From Impatiens glandulifera (Eukaryota; Streptophyta; Magnoliopsida; Ericales; Balsaminaceae), in assembly GCF_907164915.1 (NCBI RefSeq), contig NC_061863.1, forward strand, positions 36,491,382 through 36,555,381: a DNA stretch of 64,000 bases, written 5' to 3'. The position numbers and the translations under genes were made by a program. The notes below the pieces were generated by a model. It was not told where the DNA came from and did no database searches. It saw only the letters and a program-made list of their open reading frames with translations. Shown here piece by piece: positions 34,205 through 44,241 of this stretch. Numbering within the stretch: the first letter of the stretch is position 1; each line of letters starts with the position of its first letter.

Positions 34205-35408
34205 TGTTAGGATCGGGGTCGCCCTTGGAGGACCGGGGTGTTCCGGTTTTGGAAGGGTTGACCGCTTACAACAACACAACACACAATTTGGTGATAGTCC
34301 GGTTAAACACTAAAACTGTTCTTAACACTACGCAAACTGTCACAGACTCTTGAACCGGGTTCAAAGGCGGAAATGTCTATTTCAGTCTGAACCAACACAC
34401 ACGACTTGGATGAGATTTATGAGGAGTCGGTTTAAGGAGTATGTATAGACCGGTTTTGATTATAGGAGTAGGATTAAATTTCTGTTAATGTATTTCGGTT
34501 TTAGAGTAAATAAGCGGGAAATAAGTAAAAGACACGAGACAAGATTTTTTATAGATATTCGGAGCAAACCCTCCTACGTCACCCTTCTTCTTAGATTATG
34601 AGAAGGATCTCCACTAACTTTCAAAGTTACAACACTTACAATGCCGGTCGAGCCTAACTCGTTACTCGCCGGTTATACCAATTCACTCTTGATGTAATAC
34701 AATAATACAGCACATTAAAGCTTTCGGTAAATGAAACAATAGTTTAGGATCGCGCGTGAGATTTCTTTCTCTCTCTTAAGATATTTCAGGAACCGTAATA
34801 AATGAAGTCGCTTCGTCTTCCTTTTATAGTGAAAAAGATCCCAACGATCATCTTCTTCTCTCACCGTGGGATTGGTCAGTTTGAAGCCACGCCGGTTCAG
34901 AGTTGTTGCGTGCACGTTTCAACTTCCTGACACTTGGCAAGCATGCATATACCGGTCAGGTATGGATGACGTAGCCGGCTTGTAGTTTTTGACAAGTGTC
35001 AGACATGCACCTTCCAGTTGTCTGAGTCGGATCTTCAGATCAACAAATCATCATTTTTTTATCGTTTGCTTCTGATCTGGATCTTATGTTCTTACATTTT
35101 CCCAAGAAACGTCTATTTCGTCATATTACATCAGCTTTGTAATTCTTGGTTTCCGGTTGACTTTTTCGTAATGTGGTCCGACTAGAATATGAGCTTTTCT
35201 TTGTTAGCCGGTCTGTTTGAGATATTGAAGTTGGTTCCTCTTGATCATGACTTGATCATCTGGAGCCGGATTTCTTTGATGTATTCTTCAGCCGGTTTAT
35301 GTAGTCTCCAGCCGGTTTATACGACTCGGTCTGTTCCTGCACATGAAAGTTAATAGTAGTTTAGTTTTCTGGCCGCTTAAAAAATTAACTTACTTAATTT
35401 TTCTATCA
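34205..35408 (-). repeat. Element B 5' LTR (1,204 bp)
   Basis: Plus-strand ends TGTTAGGATCGG and TTTTTCTATCA. A TATA-like box (ACTATAAAAG) is at 34821-34830. The hairpin module (34546-34613) lies some 200 bases after it in element orientation and the second conserved block at 34331-34385, so both should fall in the RNA leader. Confidence 0.95.
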
Positions 35409-37020
35409 AAAGCACTTAAACAACTTGACTTGCTAATGAATGACTATTGCTCCACAGTCCTCCGATATGCTCATTGCACAGAGTCATCTTGGTCGAGTAT
35501 ATTTAATCTCAGTGTAAATTTCAACAGTTCTGATCACATTGATGACATGTCTGTTCTTCAAGGCGAGCCCCTATGAATCATTAGAGCTGAACAATTTATT
35601 TCTAAAGATGAAGAGCAAGCTTCTACCTATCTCATTGAGCTTGCCAACTTATCCTTTGAAGAAAAGTGTCTAATAGACCAACATTATGTTGAACAGACCC
35701 CTGTTGTGGTTCAACCAGAAATTCATATAGAAGATGAGGTAGTAGCTTTTGAAGCTGATCAGATTCCCACTCCTCAGAAGGAGACATATGAAGTGACTCC
35801 TCCTACGTTTGAAGCATAAAAATCACCATCGATTGAGGGGGAACCACCAAAGAACTCTGAATAAACATCAGGTTCACAAGCTGAGGGGAAACCCTTGAAG
35901 CAAGTTAATCTAGAGAAGACTTCGTCTGTTGAGGGGGAACAATCTGAAAATGTTGAGTCCTCCTCTGAAGAAACGCCATTAGCAGAAATATCCTCTTCCC
36001 CTTTAATTTCTCATCAATCTTCTCCTATCAAGACAGTTGCACACATCGTTTAGAACGTTGTTGATCTACCTCTTCACTCTGAAGATATTTCAGAGCGTAT
36101 TAATCAGGTATGTGCCGAGATCTTAAATGGAAAAGAAAATTCAAGGAATATATCAAATGCTTCCTCCTCACCCCTTAAAGACAAAGAACCAGAGCATTCC
36201 ATATAAGTAAGCTTGCATATAAACCATATTCGCACTACTCCAACTTGCTCCCAAGTCGTATCTTCTGTTGGTCCTGCCTCCGAAGAAGCCTCTCCTAGAG
36301 GAGCAAACTTTCTCAATTCAATTATGGATGCGCTGAGTTCTATGCCGCAAAACATAATGGACGTATCGTCCAGATTGGAAAATCTTGAGAAGGGGTCTGC
36401 ATCAAGTAAAGAAGATGTCTCTTTTATTCTTTCCACTCAAAAGGAAACTGAGAAAAAATTGAAGCAAAATACATACGAAGTCAACCTCCTTCATACTCTA
36501 TACAAGAAGTTGGAAAATAACTTCTTTAAACGACAATCGGATCTTCATGCTGAATCAAAGAATGTCAATCTAGAGCTTCACCAACAGACAAGGTCCATAA
36601 TTGAACTTATTCAGTCCCAAGTAATGGAGATGTATAACTCGCTAAATAGGGTAGAGGCTGAGCGATTAGAGCAAGCTGACACCATTACAAGGAAATTTCA
36701 AGCTGAAGAAGAAGTTGTAGCTGCTGCTGAGAAAGAAAGAAAGAGCTCTTATTGTTGCCAACCTAGATAATGTTAAAAAGGGAGAAGGAAGCAAAAGAGG
36801 GGGGTCAACTTCTGCTCGAGGAACTCGATCAAAATCTAAACCAAAAGCTACTGAAGGAGGCGAAGGCAGTTGTCAACTAGACAAAAGAGACCAAGTTCGT
36901 GGAGGCGACAGAGGAGGTAGTAGTGGAGGTCGAGCGATCAGTCGATTCCAGAACCTCCTAACTGGAAAATCAATTCCCCTAAGAGGCGCCGATCTAAGAG
37001 TAAAGAGGGAAGGACACTAA
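35409..37020 (+). pseudogene. Accessory gene type III of element C, 3' part
   Basis: Continues the frame cut at 21478. It reads LKQLDLLMNDYCSTVLRYAH, then acidic segments (FEEKCLIDQHYVEQTPVV, SSVEGEQSENVESSSEE) and a 185-codon open run (36213-36770) with a strong coiled-coil look: MDALSSMPQNIMDVSSRLEN, QKETEKKLKQNTYEVNLLHT, EAERLEQADTITRKFQAEEE. The end at 37020 follows a basic KRRRSKSKEG segment, as in A. Several stops. It pairs by order and composition with the tails of B and D. Confidence 0.75.
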
Positions 37021-37142
37021 ATCTTTTTCCTTGTGTTTGGTACTTTAAAATTATGTTTAAATAATTTGGTGAACTACTTTGATCTTAATCTTATTTGATG
37101 GGTGTTTTTTGCTTGATAATGCTTACATAGTTTTAACATCAA

Positions 37143-37157
37143 CAAAAAGTGGGAAAT
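37143..37157 (+). other. Polypurine tract of element C
   Basis: CAAAAAGTGGGAAAT directly before the 3' LTR. Only one tract is seen here. Confidence 0.85.
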
Positions 37158-38741
37158 TGTTGAGAAAAAATAAAATAAAGTAAGGAAAAGAGTTAATTAA
37201 GTGAAATAATTAATTTGAAATTGAAATAAACAATAGCTATGATCTGGAACATTATCTTAACAACGTAATTTTGATGATATTTAAATAGAATAACGCTAAA
37301 TAGTCTATTTGTTTTATGCAGGTGCATATATAAGACTATGCTACTTTAGACGTGGTCTAAAGTAGGCTATCTTAGACGTCATATGTAGTTAGACATGGAA
37401 GTCTAACACCTTTAGACACGTTCTAAATGGAAACGAGTTAGACGTGGAAGTCTAACTCCTTTAGACGCGGTCTAAAGAGAAACGTAGTTAGACGTGGAAG
37501 TCTAACTCCTTTAGACACGGTCTAAAGGGAAATGTAGTTAGACATGAAAGTCTAACTCCTTTAGACGCGATCTAAAGGGAAACGTAATTAGACGTGGAAG
37601 TCTAACTACTTTAGACGCGGTCTAAAGGGATGCGTAGTTAGACGAGGACGTCTAACTCCTTTTGATGAGGTTTAAAGGGATGCGTAGTTAGACAGGGATG
37701 TCTAACTCCTTTAGATGAGGTCTAAAGAAATGCGTAGTTAGACGGGGACGTCTAACTCCTTTAGACGAGGTCTAAATGGATGCGTAGTTAGACGGTGATG
37801 TCTAACTCCTTTAGACGAGGTCTAAAGGGATGCATAGTGATACGAGGACGTTTAACTCCTTTAGATGTAGTCTAAAGGAGCACGTCTAATGCCTTGCTTA
37901 AGCAGTCGTCTGAAGAAAGCATATGTCTAACCACGATCAACTAGTTGTCTGTTAATCCTGCTCCACTCACTTCTTGGTTGTCTGACAGGCCAACTAATTA
38001 CATCAAATGAATGAACGCCACGTACACGAATATCCTTCCAACTGTCTGTCCAGTACAAGACAATATCAGAGGATATTCGGCGTACTACTTGTTCGGTACG
38101 ACCACTATCCAATTTCATAGAGTCTGGTGTACTCTAGTACTATAGGAGGCCATCCAACGGACACATGCCACGTGTCCACAAAGAAGATTCGACCGTTGGT
38201 GTCCTTCTACTACAAATAGATGCTCAAGGACAATTGACGAATCACTTGAACATACTGAACTAGTTTTACAACTTGATTCACAAATTACCTAACTCACTAC
38301 CAATCTTACTTTTGCTCTTACTGACTTCTTACATCCTTTAAGATCAAGAAAGAAATTCAATTACTGTCTATCTGTGAGAATATTGTAAGTTGAACAAAGG
38401 TTATTTTGTTCAATAGAGAGTTAGCTAGCTCAGTGAGTTGTATTTGATTCAAAGTATTTAGTGGATATCCTTCCGGTTGTGGAAGAAGGGGTGACGTAGG
38501 AGTTTTATCTCCGAACATCCATAAAACTCCATATGGTCTTTACTTTCTGCCATTGACATTCAGTTGTTCAAAGATTCAAATCTAACGTACACTTCCGCAC
38601 TTGAATTTGTTTCAAGATTTGGAGGATTTGTGAAGAATAGAAACAGATACTAATCCCTCACATGATTATTATCGAAGAGTTTATCGTAAGCTGTTATTAA
38701 TAGTCAGAACCTAGTATCTATTGGCAACATCGATTCTATCA
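37158..38741 (+). repeat. Element C 3' LTR (1,584 bp)
   Basis: Starts TGTTGAGAAAAA and ends ATCGATTCTATCA. It holds the TTAGACG array (37350-37890), a weak TATA-like CTACAAATAGATG near 38212, the hairpin module (38459-38527) and the second conserved block (about 38590-38640). Confidence 0.92.
37350..37890 (+). repeat. TTAGACG palindrome array in C 3' LTR (unit about 49 bp)
   Basis: About ten units with the two inverted repeats GTTAGACnnGGAAGTCTAAC and TTTAGACnnGGTCTAAA. Many loop bases differ while the stem halves stay paired. Confidence 0.9.
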
Positions 38742-39181
38742 TTTCCAAATCGGTATTATGCAAATGAGCGCGTCCGATATTTAATTGAGATCGGTTTTCA
38801 TATCGAGATCAGATTTATATCCAAATCATTATTATGCAAAGGAGCGCGTCCGGTATTTAATCAAGATCACTTTTCATATTGAGATCGGTTTTATATCCAA
38901 ATCGATATTATGAAAAGGAGCACGGCCGGTATTTAATCGAGATCGGTTTTCATATCGAGATTGGTTTTATATCTGAATCAGTAATATGCAAAGGAGCACG
39001 TCCGGTATTTAATCGAGATCGGTTTTCATATCGAGATCGGTTTTATATCCAAATTGGTATTATACAAAAGAGCGCGTCCGGTATTTAATCGAGATCGGTC
39101 TTCATATCGAGATCGGTTTTATATGAGATCAGTATTTAAGAGGCGCTTCCGGTTTTATACATGTTTGGTATTTAAGAAGCG
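38742..39181 (+). repeat. LTR E, left visible part, with 76-bp tandem repeats
   Basis: Five units of 76 bp (about 38751-39135). Each contains GCGCGTCCGGTATTTAATCG and two near-copies of ATCGAGATCGGTTTT. Small reading frames here are only by-products of the repeat. C interrupts E on the left and D on the right; E resumes at 48650. Confidence 0.8.
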
Positions 39182-39873
39182 TGTTAGAAAAATCAAGATA
39201 GTAAATTTATTCAACTATCTAAAGAACTTAATCAATCTCTAACCATATGTGCAGGAACAGTTTCAACCGAATTGGCTAAACCATCAACAAGATCGGCCGA
39301 ACCGAAATACTCAACATAATCTACTCTCTCGGTTAAACAGAACTGGCTCAAACATATTTGAAGTTAAGCCAGATCAGCTCAAGCTCAGGACCGGCTAGAG
39401 ATGCTAACCGAAAATGTTCGACCATCTCAATGCATTGAAGATCCTAAGGCCAACGGGAAGATTATTCAAAGTGATGAATAATCTGAAGATGACGTAATGA
39501 ATATATCTTGGGAATATGCAAAAGAAGGTTCTGAGATAAGGCATGCATCAATCTAATGATTGCAGATTTTATCACAAGCAACCTTCACGGTGCAGGCGGC
39601 TGCCCTCGTGCATGGCTGCCACATGTACAAAAAGCAAAGCTACCTACTCTGACCGGCTCGGCTACCTATGACCAATCAACTCAAGAGTGAGAAATATGAT
39701 CGTTGTCATATTTTCCATATACATGGAAGCCAAGGGCATTGAAGAAAACAGTTCGAACGCGCGCGATATCAATCTTTAACCAGATTAGTGTCAATTTGTG
39801 TGTGTTGTTATAAGTGATTACTGTTAGCCGGACCCCGGACCCCGGTCCCCTATCGGCTATCCCGATCCTAACA
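39182..39873 (+). repeat. Element D 5' LTR with a 450-bp internal loss (692 bp)
   Basis: It matches the 1,145-bp 3' LTR at both ends but jumps from GCGCGCGATATCAATC to TTTAACCAGATTAGT near 39775. The short shared AATC at the joint suggests a microhomology deletion. It lacks the hairpin module and second block, and its TATA-like box reads TATACATGG instead of TATAAAAGG. Confidence 0.92.
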
Positions 39874-39875
39874 AG

Positions 39876-39887
39876 TGGTATCAAAGC
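39876..39887 (+). other. tRNA primer-binding site of element D
   Basis: TGGTATCAAAGC, one mismatch to the initiator-Met tRNA complement. Confidence 0.88.
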
Positions 39888-39927
39888 GAGGATCTTAACA
39901 CTCAAGCAACCGGAAACGCTGACAAAC

Positions 39928-40362
39928 ATGACTCACAATGAAAGACCCCCAATGCTAAACAGTGAGGCATTTGTCGATTGGAAGGTTCAAATGTACCTAC
40001 ATCTGATCACTATGGATGATGAAATGAACTCCATCCTAAAAGAAGGTCTGATAAAGATTGAGAAGGAGACCGGTGCATGGACGGCTGAAGACAGAAGGAG
40101 AAACAACCTGGACAACCATTGCAAGAGACACATTTTCAAATCTCTGGACAACAATACTTTCGGTAAAGTCAGAGATTGTCAAAGTACAAAGGAAGCCTGG
40201 GAAACTATCATTCAGCTCAATGAAGGAAACGAAAGGACAAAAGAAAATAAGATTCTGGTGGCAACTCAGAAATATGAGAACATAGAATGAAGCTCAAAGA
40301 AAACATGATGGAATTTAGTGATCGGTTCACTAGTGTGGTAAACGAGCTATATACACTTGGAA
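39928..40362 (+). pseudogene. gag: Gag N-terminal part of element D
   Basis: The ATG at 39928 starts MTHNERPPMLNSEAFVDWK and stays open for 120 codons to KILVATQKYENI. After a 1-base frame change near 40286 the frame reads MKLKENMMEFSDRF and VVNELYTLGKRH, then breaks into RNase H at about 40363. The zinc knuckle, linker, protease, integrase and RT are gone. Confidence 0.9.
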
Positions 40363-41049
40363 AAAGACATCACGGCCTACCGAGGAATCATCGGGTCACT
40401 TTTATATCTAACAGCTAGCCGACCGGACATTTTGTTCGCGGTTGGCGTATACGGAAGATTACAAGCAAATCTGAAACTATCTCACTTCACTGCTGCCAAA
40501 AGAATCTTAAAATACTTAAAAGGCACTCAAGATGTGGGACTGTGGTATCCGAAGGATTCCAGTTTCAATCTAATAAGCTATTCTGATGCAAACTATACAA
40601 GCTACAAGATAGACTGAAAAAGTACCAACGGTACATGCCAATTCTTGGGAGACCGGCTTGTGTCATGGTCCGACAAGAATCAAACGCCAGTTGCCACTTC
40701 AACCATAGAGGCAGAATACGTAGCATCCAGTAGCTGCTGCGCTCAACTCCTCTGGATCCAACAACAACAGAGGGATTTCTGAATAATCGCTAAAGAATCT
40801 CCGATCTTCTGTGACAACACCAGCCCGATAACTATCACATACAATCCTGTGTTGCACTCAAGAACAAAACACATCGACATAAGACATCACTTCATACGGT
40901 AATATGTTCAACAAAAACACATCCGTCTGGAATATGTCTCAACCGAACAGCAAATGGCCGACATCTTCACCAAGTCACTACAGGAAGCTAAGTTTTCTTT
41001 CTTTCGAAACATCTTAGGACTTGCTGATAACAAACAAATCCTTCCTTAA
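40363..41049 (+). pseudogene. pol: RNase H of element D, joined to gag
   Basis: Starts at DITAYRGIIGSLLYLTASRP, the RT/RNase H boundary, and runs to NILGLADNKQILP at 41049. Residues SYSDANYTSY, IEAEYVASS and FCDNTSPI are readable. Stops at 40616 and at least two other sites. A continuous gag-RNase H fusion is not made, since the parts are out of frame. Confidence 0.9.
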
Positions 41050-41105
41050 ATGCATTTGCATGTTTTCAAAAACACATTCATGAAAAACCAGGGCATTAGT
41101 TCAGG

Positions 41106-41123
41106 GAGAAGCTTACGCTTCTC
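41106..41123. other. Perfect hairpin after RNase H of element D
   Basis: GAGAAGC-TTAC-GCTTCTC, about 57 bases after the stop. The following 570 bases up to the TATA-like box hold no gene. Confidence 0.75.
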
Positions 41124-41695
41124 AAACCATGCTCGAGGAATTTTTGAAATATCCGATCAGCTACTATAATGGGAAATTAAAACGATCAAGTATGCTAACC
41201 GGAAAAGATGTCTCCAGTTAAGCCCAGTAAAATCACACTACCAAATTATCGGTGCATTAATCAAACTGTTCAAATGACTCGGATAAAACATATGGTTTAT
41301 TCCTCAAACCTTAATAAATGTCGCCTGAACTCGATATTTCTTCACACCGGAATAAGCTATCTCAATAAACCAGTCATGGAAAACCAATCGATAAATCACA
41401 TCATGATTTCGGTAAGTGAATTTTCAGCTAACTTGGGATGGCTGGTCGCTGTTGTCGTGCATGATTTGATGATTACCCTATGCATATAAAAACAGTCTAA
41501 ACCTCAATCAAAGTGAAGACACATGTCTATCACTGAAAGAGAAAGACTAACATTCATTCCATATATTTTTAAGCCATAATGAAAATCTTTTCTCATCATT
41601 ACTTTCTCATTGGAAATAACCATTATACACATAAACACGTTAAATCCACCATAATTAAAAAGATGATATCACTAAACATGTTAACCATCCTTTGG

Positions 41696-41705
41696 CTATT
41701 TAAGC
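41696..41705 (+). promoter_or_regulatory. TATA-like box before type I gene of element D
   Basis: CTATTTAAGC, 70-80 bases before the ATG at 41775. Confidence 0.5.
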
Positions 41706-41774
41706 AACACATCTAATTCTATCTCAAAACACTATTCATCACAAATATACACTTAAGCAAAATCATCAAGCGAA

Positions 41775-42507
41775 ATGTCTTGCTCTCTATCTAAGAAAGT
41801 TCTACTGGCCTTTTGAATCGGTTTCCCAATCCGAGGACAATGAAGTCCAATATATTTTTCTAGCTCTTGAAAGCTCCGGCCTTAGGAGATTCCTTGAAAA
41901 TCGTTATTCTATTGACTACATTGTAGTCAATGAATTCTTCGAAACCGCAAGGGTGATACACCGAGATATCATCTTTGCTCAAGATCATGGAAAATCATTT
42001 CTTTTCAGTGAGACAGACTTCGCATTAGCTTGCAAGCTGCCTACTGAAGGCTTCACCGATCTCACCTACTCTCTAATGGTCATCGACGAGATGCGCCACC
42101 ACTTATCTGGCTCTATGATCCCGGTTAACACCTGGGGACCCAAGAGCCTCCTTGCACATGAATACTAGATTCTCAGCGAGATTCTGGGTAAGTCCGTTCT
42201 TGTCATGGATAAGATTAAATCTTACACCCAACAAATCTTCGAGATGATGGTCGCCATCACCAAAGGAACTCCGATAAACTGGTCCCGGATTATCTTTGAC
42301 AACTTGAAGGAGCTAATCATCTCCAAGAAAACTGGCTATGCCCCACAGCTAAGCGGTCTGTTCAATGATCTCAACACCCAACACCGCTCGGGTATCACTC
42401 TTCACCCGAACCAGCTGCTGACAAAGGAGAGGATCCAAGAACAAATCGACCGATGGAACAAATCCAAGGCCAAGAAAGTTCCAGCGATTGGTCCATCCCA
42501 CCATTAA
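41775..42507 (+). pseudogene. Accessory gene type I of element D
   Basis: The ATG at 41775 (MSCSLSKKVLLA) is followed by a 1-base insertion; the rest reads FESVSQSEDNEVQYIFLALE, LRRFLENRYSIDYIVVNEFF, GKSFLFSETDFALACKLPTE, IDEMRHHLSGSM. A CAG-to-TAG type stop occurs at 42166, then EILGKSVL, EMMVAITKGTPINWSRIIF, GYAPQLSGLFNDL and LLTKERIQEQIDRWNKSKAK to the end at 42507. With only two lesions this is a good reference for the family: about 243 residues. No known catalytic motif is visible. Function unknown. Confidence 0.85.
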
Positions 42508-42653
42508 ATCTAGGATCTATCTGCTTTCAATCTCAAACCAATAATTTTGTTGTAATATCAGTTAGGGACCCCAAGTAATGAAATCAACTTTTATTTCGGC
42601 TCAACGTTAAAATTTTTAACAAATCATTTTGGCCAAACCGGTATCTTCTCATG

Positions 42654-42672
42654 GAGAAGCTACTACTTCTTT
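42654..42672. other. Imperfect hairpin after type I gene of element D
   Basis: GAGAAGC-TACT-ACTTCTTTC, a decayed form of the GAGAAGC/GCTTCTC stem. An alternative stem CTTCTC-ATG-GAGAAG overlaps it. The stretch 42508-42910 otherwise has no gene. Confidence 0.4.
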
Positions 42673-42910
42673 CACATTCAAGCCAAAAAATCATTCAAAG
42701 AACTGAATATTATTCAAAATCAACATTAGGAAAAGATGTGATCACTCCCCAAAAGACGTGACTAGTCCGGATAGGCTAGCCAGCCTACATCGTATCTTTT
42801 CAAAAATATTCCCTTGCAAAGGCAACAAACATTTAATGTGAGAATATTGATAACACGTAACGGTCAGATATTTTTGAAACATTCCCATTAAATTCTTTGT
42901 AAACGTTCTC

Positions 42911-42920
42911 CTATATAAAG
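42911..42920 (+). promoter_or_regulatory. TATA-like box before type II gene of element D
   Basis: CTATATAAAG, 85-94 bases before the ATG at 43005. A TCTCTCTCTC leader follows. Confidence 0.6.
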
Positions 42921-43004
42921 AACCTATCCCCTAACAAATCAAATCACAACCATCTGTCTCTCTCTCTAAAAACCAAGAAGAGTGTCTTTATCAAATCTTC
43001 AAAA

Positions 43005-43713
43005 ATGAATGCTCAATTCAGAAACTCCATTATTGTCAACTTTGATTCAAACCGAGACACAAGAGCATGGGACATAATCTTCAACCCGCTGATTGAGACC
43101 GGGTTGAGAAAATTCCTTAAGAAAACACACTACATCATCGAAGAGGAGGTCACCGAATTCTTCAACAACGCAAAAGTAAGGAATGATGGAAGCATCACAA
43201 TTTACATTGATTCCGATTTCTATCGGATCACGTAAGATTCATTTGCAGAATTCTTCGATCTTCCATCCGAAGTATTTTCAGACTTTCCACTTCTCTGCCC
43301 CAGATAGTTGAGCGTTTCGGAAACAACTTTTCTGGCTCGCCCTCCCACTCGGTCGATTGTCACGACCTAAAAGACAATCTAGACCCCCTCATTCAAATTC
43401 TCTAGGATATCATTCAGCGATCTATCTTGGGACACATGCCGAACTAACACTACACTCGGCAAGTGTTCGAAATTATGATAGCAATACATCGGCGCATGCC
43501 CATCAACTAGGCCTCTCTTATCTTCAGTATCTGAAGGCGTACATCTCAGCCGACAGAAGAAGGATCGACTTTACTCCTCAGATCAGCCGATATCTTCGCT
43601 CCGTTCTTCCGAGTTTCGGACCAGGAACCCCGATGAGACCGGCTAATATTCTGACAGATGAGACGTTGGAAAGATGGGTTCAAAGGATCGAAGAAAGGAT
43701 GGCACAACAATAA
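43005..43713 (+). pseudogene. Accessory gene type II of element D
   Basis: Starts MNAQFRNSIIVNFDSNRDTR, then LIETGLRKFLKKTHYIIEEE, VTEFFNNAKV and FYRIT before a stop at 43235. FAEFFDLPSEVFSDFP follows in frame. Frame shifts precede the C-terminal part (within 43357-43713), which reads RRIDFTPQISRYLRSVLPSF, GPGTPMRPANILTDETLERW to the end at 43713. Closest to type II of B. About 235 residues if whole. Function unknown. Confidence 0.82.
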
Positions 43714-43972
43714 TCGATATTGTATCATCTAGACTAGGATTCTATCCCTCTATGAATTAATCGGTTATTTTGATGTACAATCGATTGCCATAAAAATTTA
43801 AAATTCATGTTGTTAACTTAAGTCTTCTGTTAGTCTTAAATGATTCCGGCTTCAAAATCCAAATTTCGGTAAAGTTCAAATTTTGGTCTTTAATACTTAT
43901 CCGTTTCGGTTAAACCGTAAAACTCGGCTTGACAACAAATTTTGGCAAAACCAATCCGGCTAAATTCAAACT

Positions 43973-44139
43973 TAACCGCCCATAGTGTACCGCCCATAGT
44001 TTACCGCGCTATTTTACCCTCCAACAGTTACCGCCAAACAGTTACCGCATTAACTTTTGGAGGGAAATCTTAGCGCCACTATCTAAGGCGACGTGACGGT
44101 TTAGTTACATAATCGTCACAGCCAACTTCCTATATAAAG
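43973..44139 (+). promoter_or_regulatory. Putative promoter of type III gene of element D
   Basis: A run of TTACCGCC or TTACCGC repeats (43973-44053), a GCGCC motif at about 44073, then a TATA-like CTATATAAAG at 44130-44139, about 103-112 bases before the ATG at 44242. It matches the order seen before type III in B. Confidence 0.5.
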
Positions 44140-44241
44140 AGACAGGATCATTCATAAAACTCACGCTTATTCTCTCTCTAAAGCTGATTGTATTCCTAAA
44201 AACTTCCAAACTCCTTCAATCTTTAAACTTTTCCAAATAAA

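Larger units (their letters stand above)
21479..35408 (-). mobile_element. Element B: complete Sirevirus-like element with three accessory genes (13,930 bp)
   Basis: Both LTRs and a perfect 5-bp target duplication (AAAGC at 21474-21478 and 35409-35413) are visible. The order on the minus strand is 5' LTR, primer site, gag, linker, protease, integrase, RT, RNase H, genes I, II, III, four polypurine tracts, 3' LTR. It is the best reference copy here: pol is almost whole, broken by scattered stops. In the first 510 or so aligned LTR bases I count about 27 differences by eye, near 5 percent. With commonly used plant substitution rates that suggests an insertion on the order of two million years old (rough inference). 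Confidence 0.96.
14764..38741 (+). mobile_element. Element C: non-autonomous Sirevirus-like element, split by nested insertions
   Basis: C's own DNA is 14764-15601, 17107-21478 and 35409-38741. The order is 5' LTR, primer site, gag, remnant of the RNase H end, one accessory gene of type III, polypurine tract, 3' LTR. Protease, integrase, RT and most of RNase H are missing. The insertions are A (left of 14764), S1 at 15602-17106 and B at 21479-35408. The 5' LTR start lies left of the window. C sits inside LTR E, which resumes at 38742 (TTTCC is the candidate right target duplication). Confidence 0.85.

Noticed and set aside
38879..39242. Small reading frames with repeated RDRFSYRDRF peptides
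   Set aside because: They are translations of the 76-bp LTR repeat and have no start context or relative.
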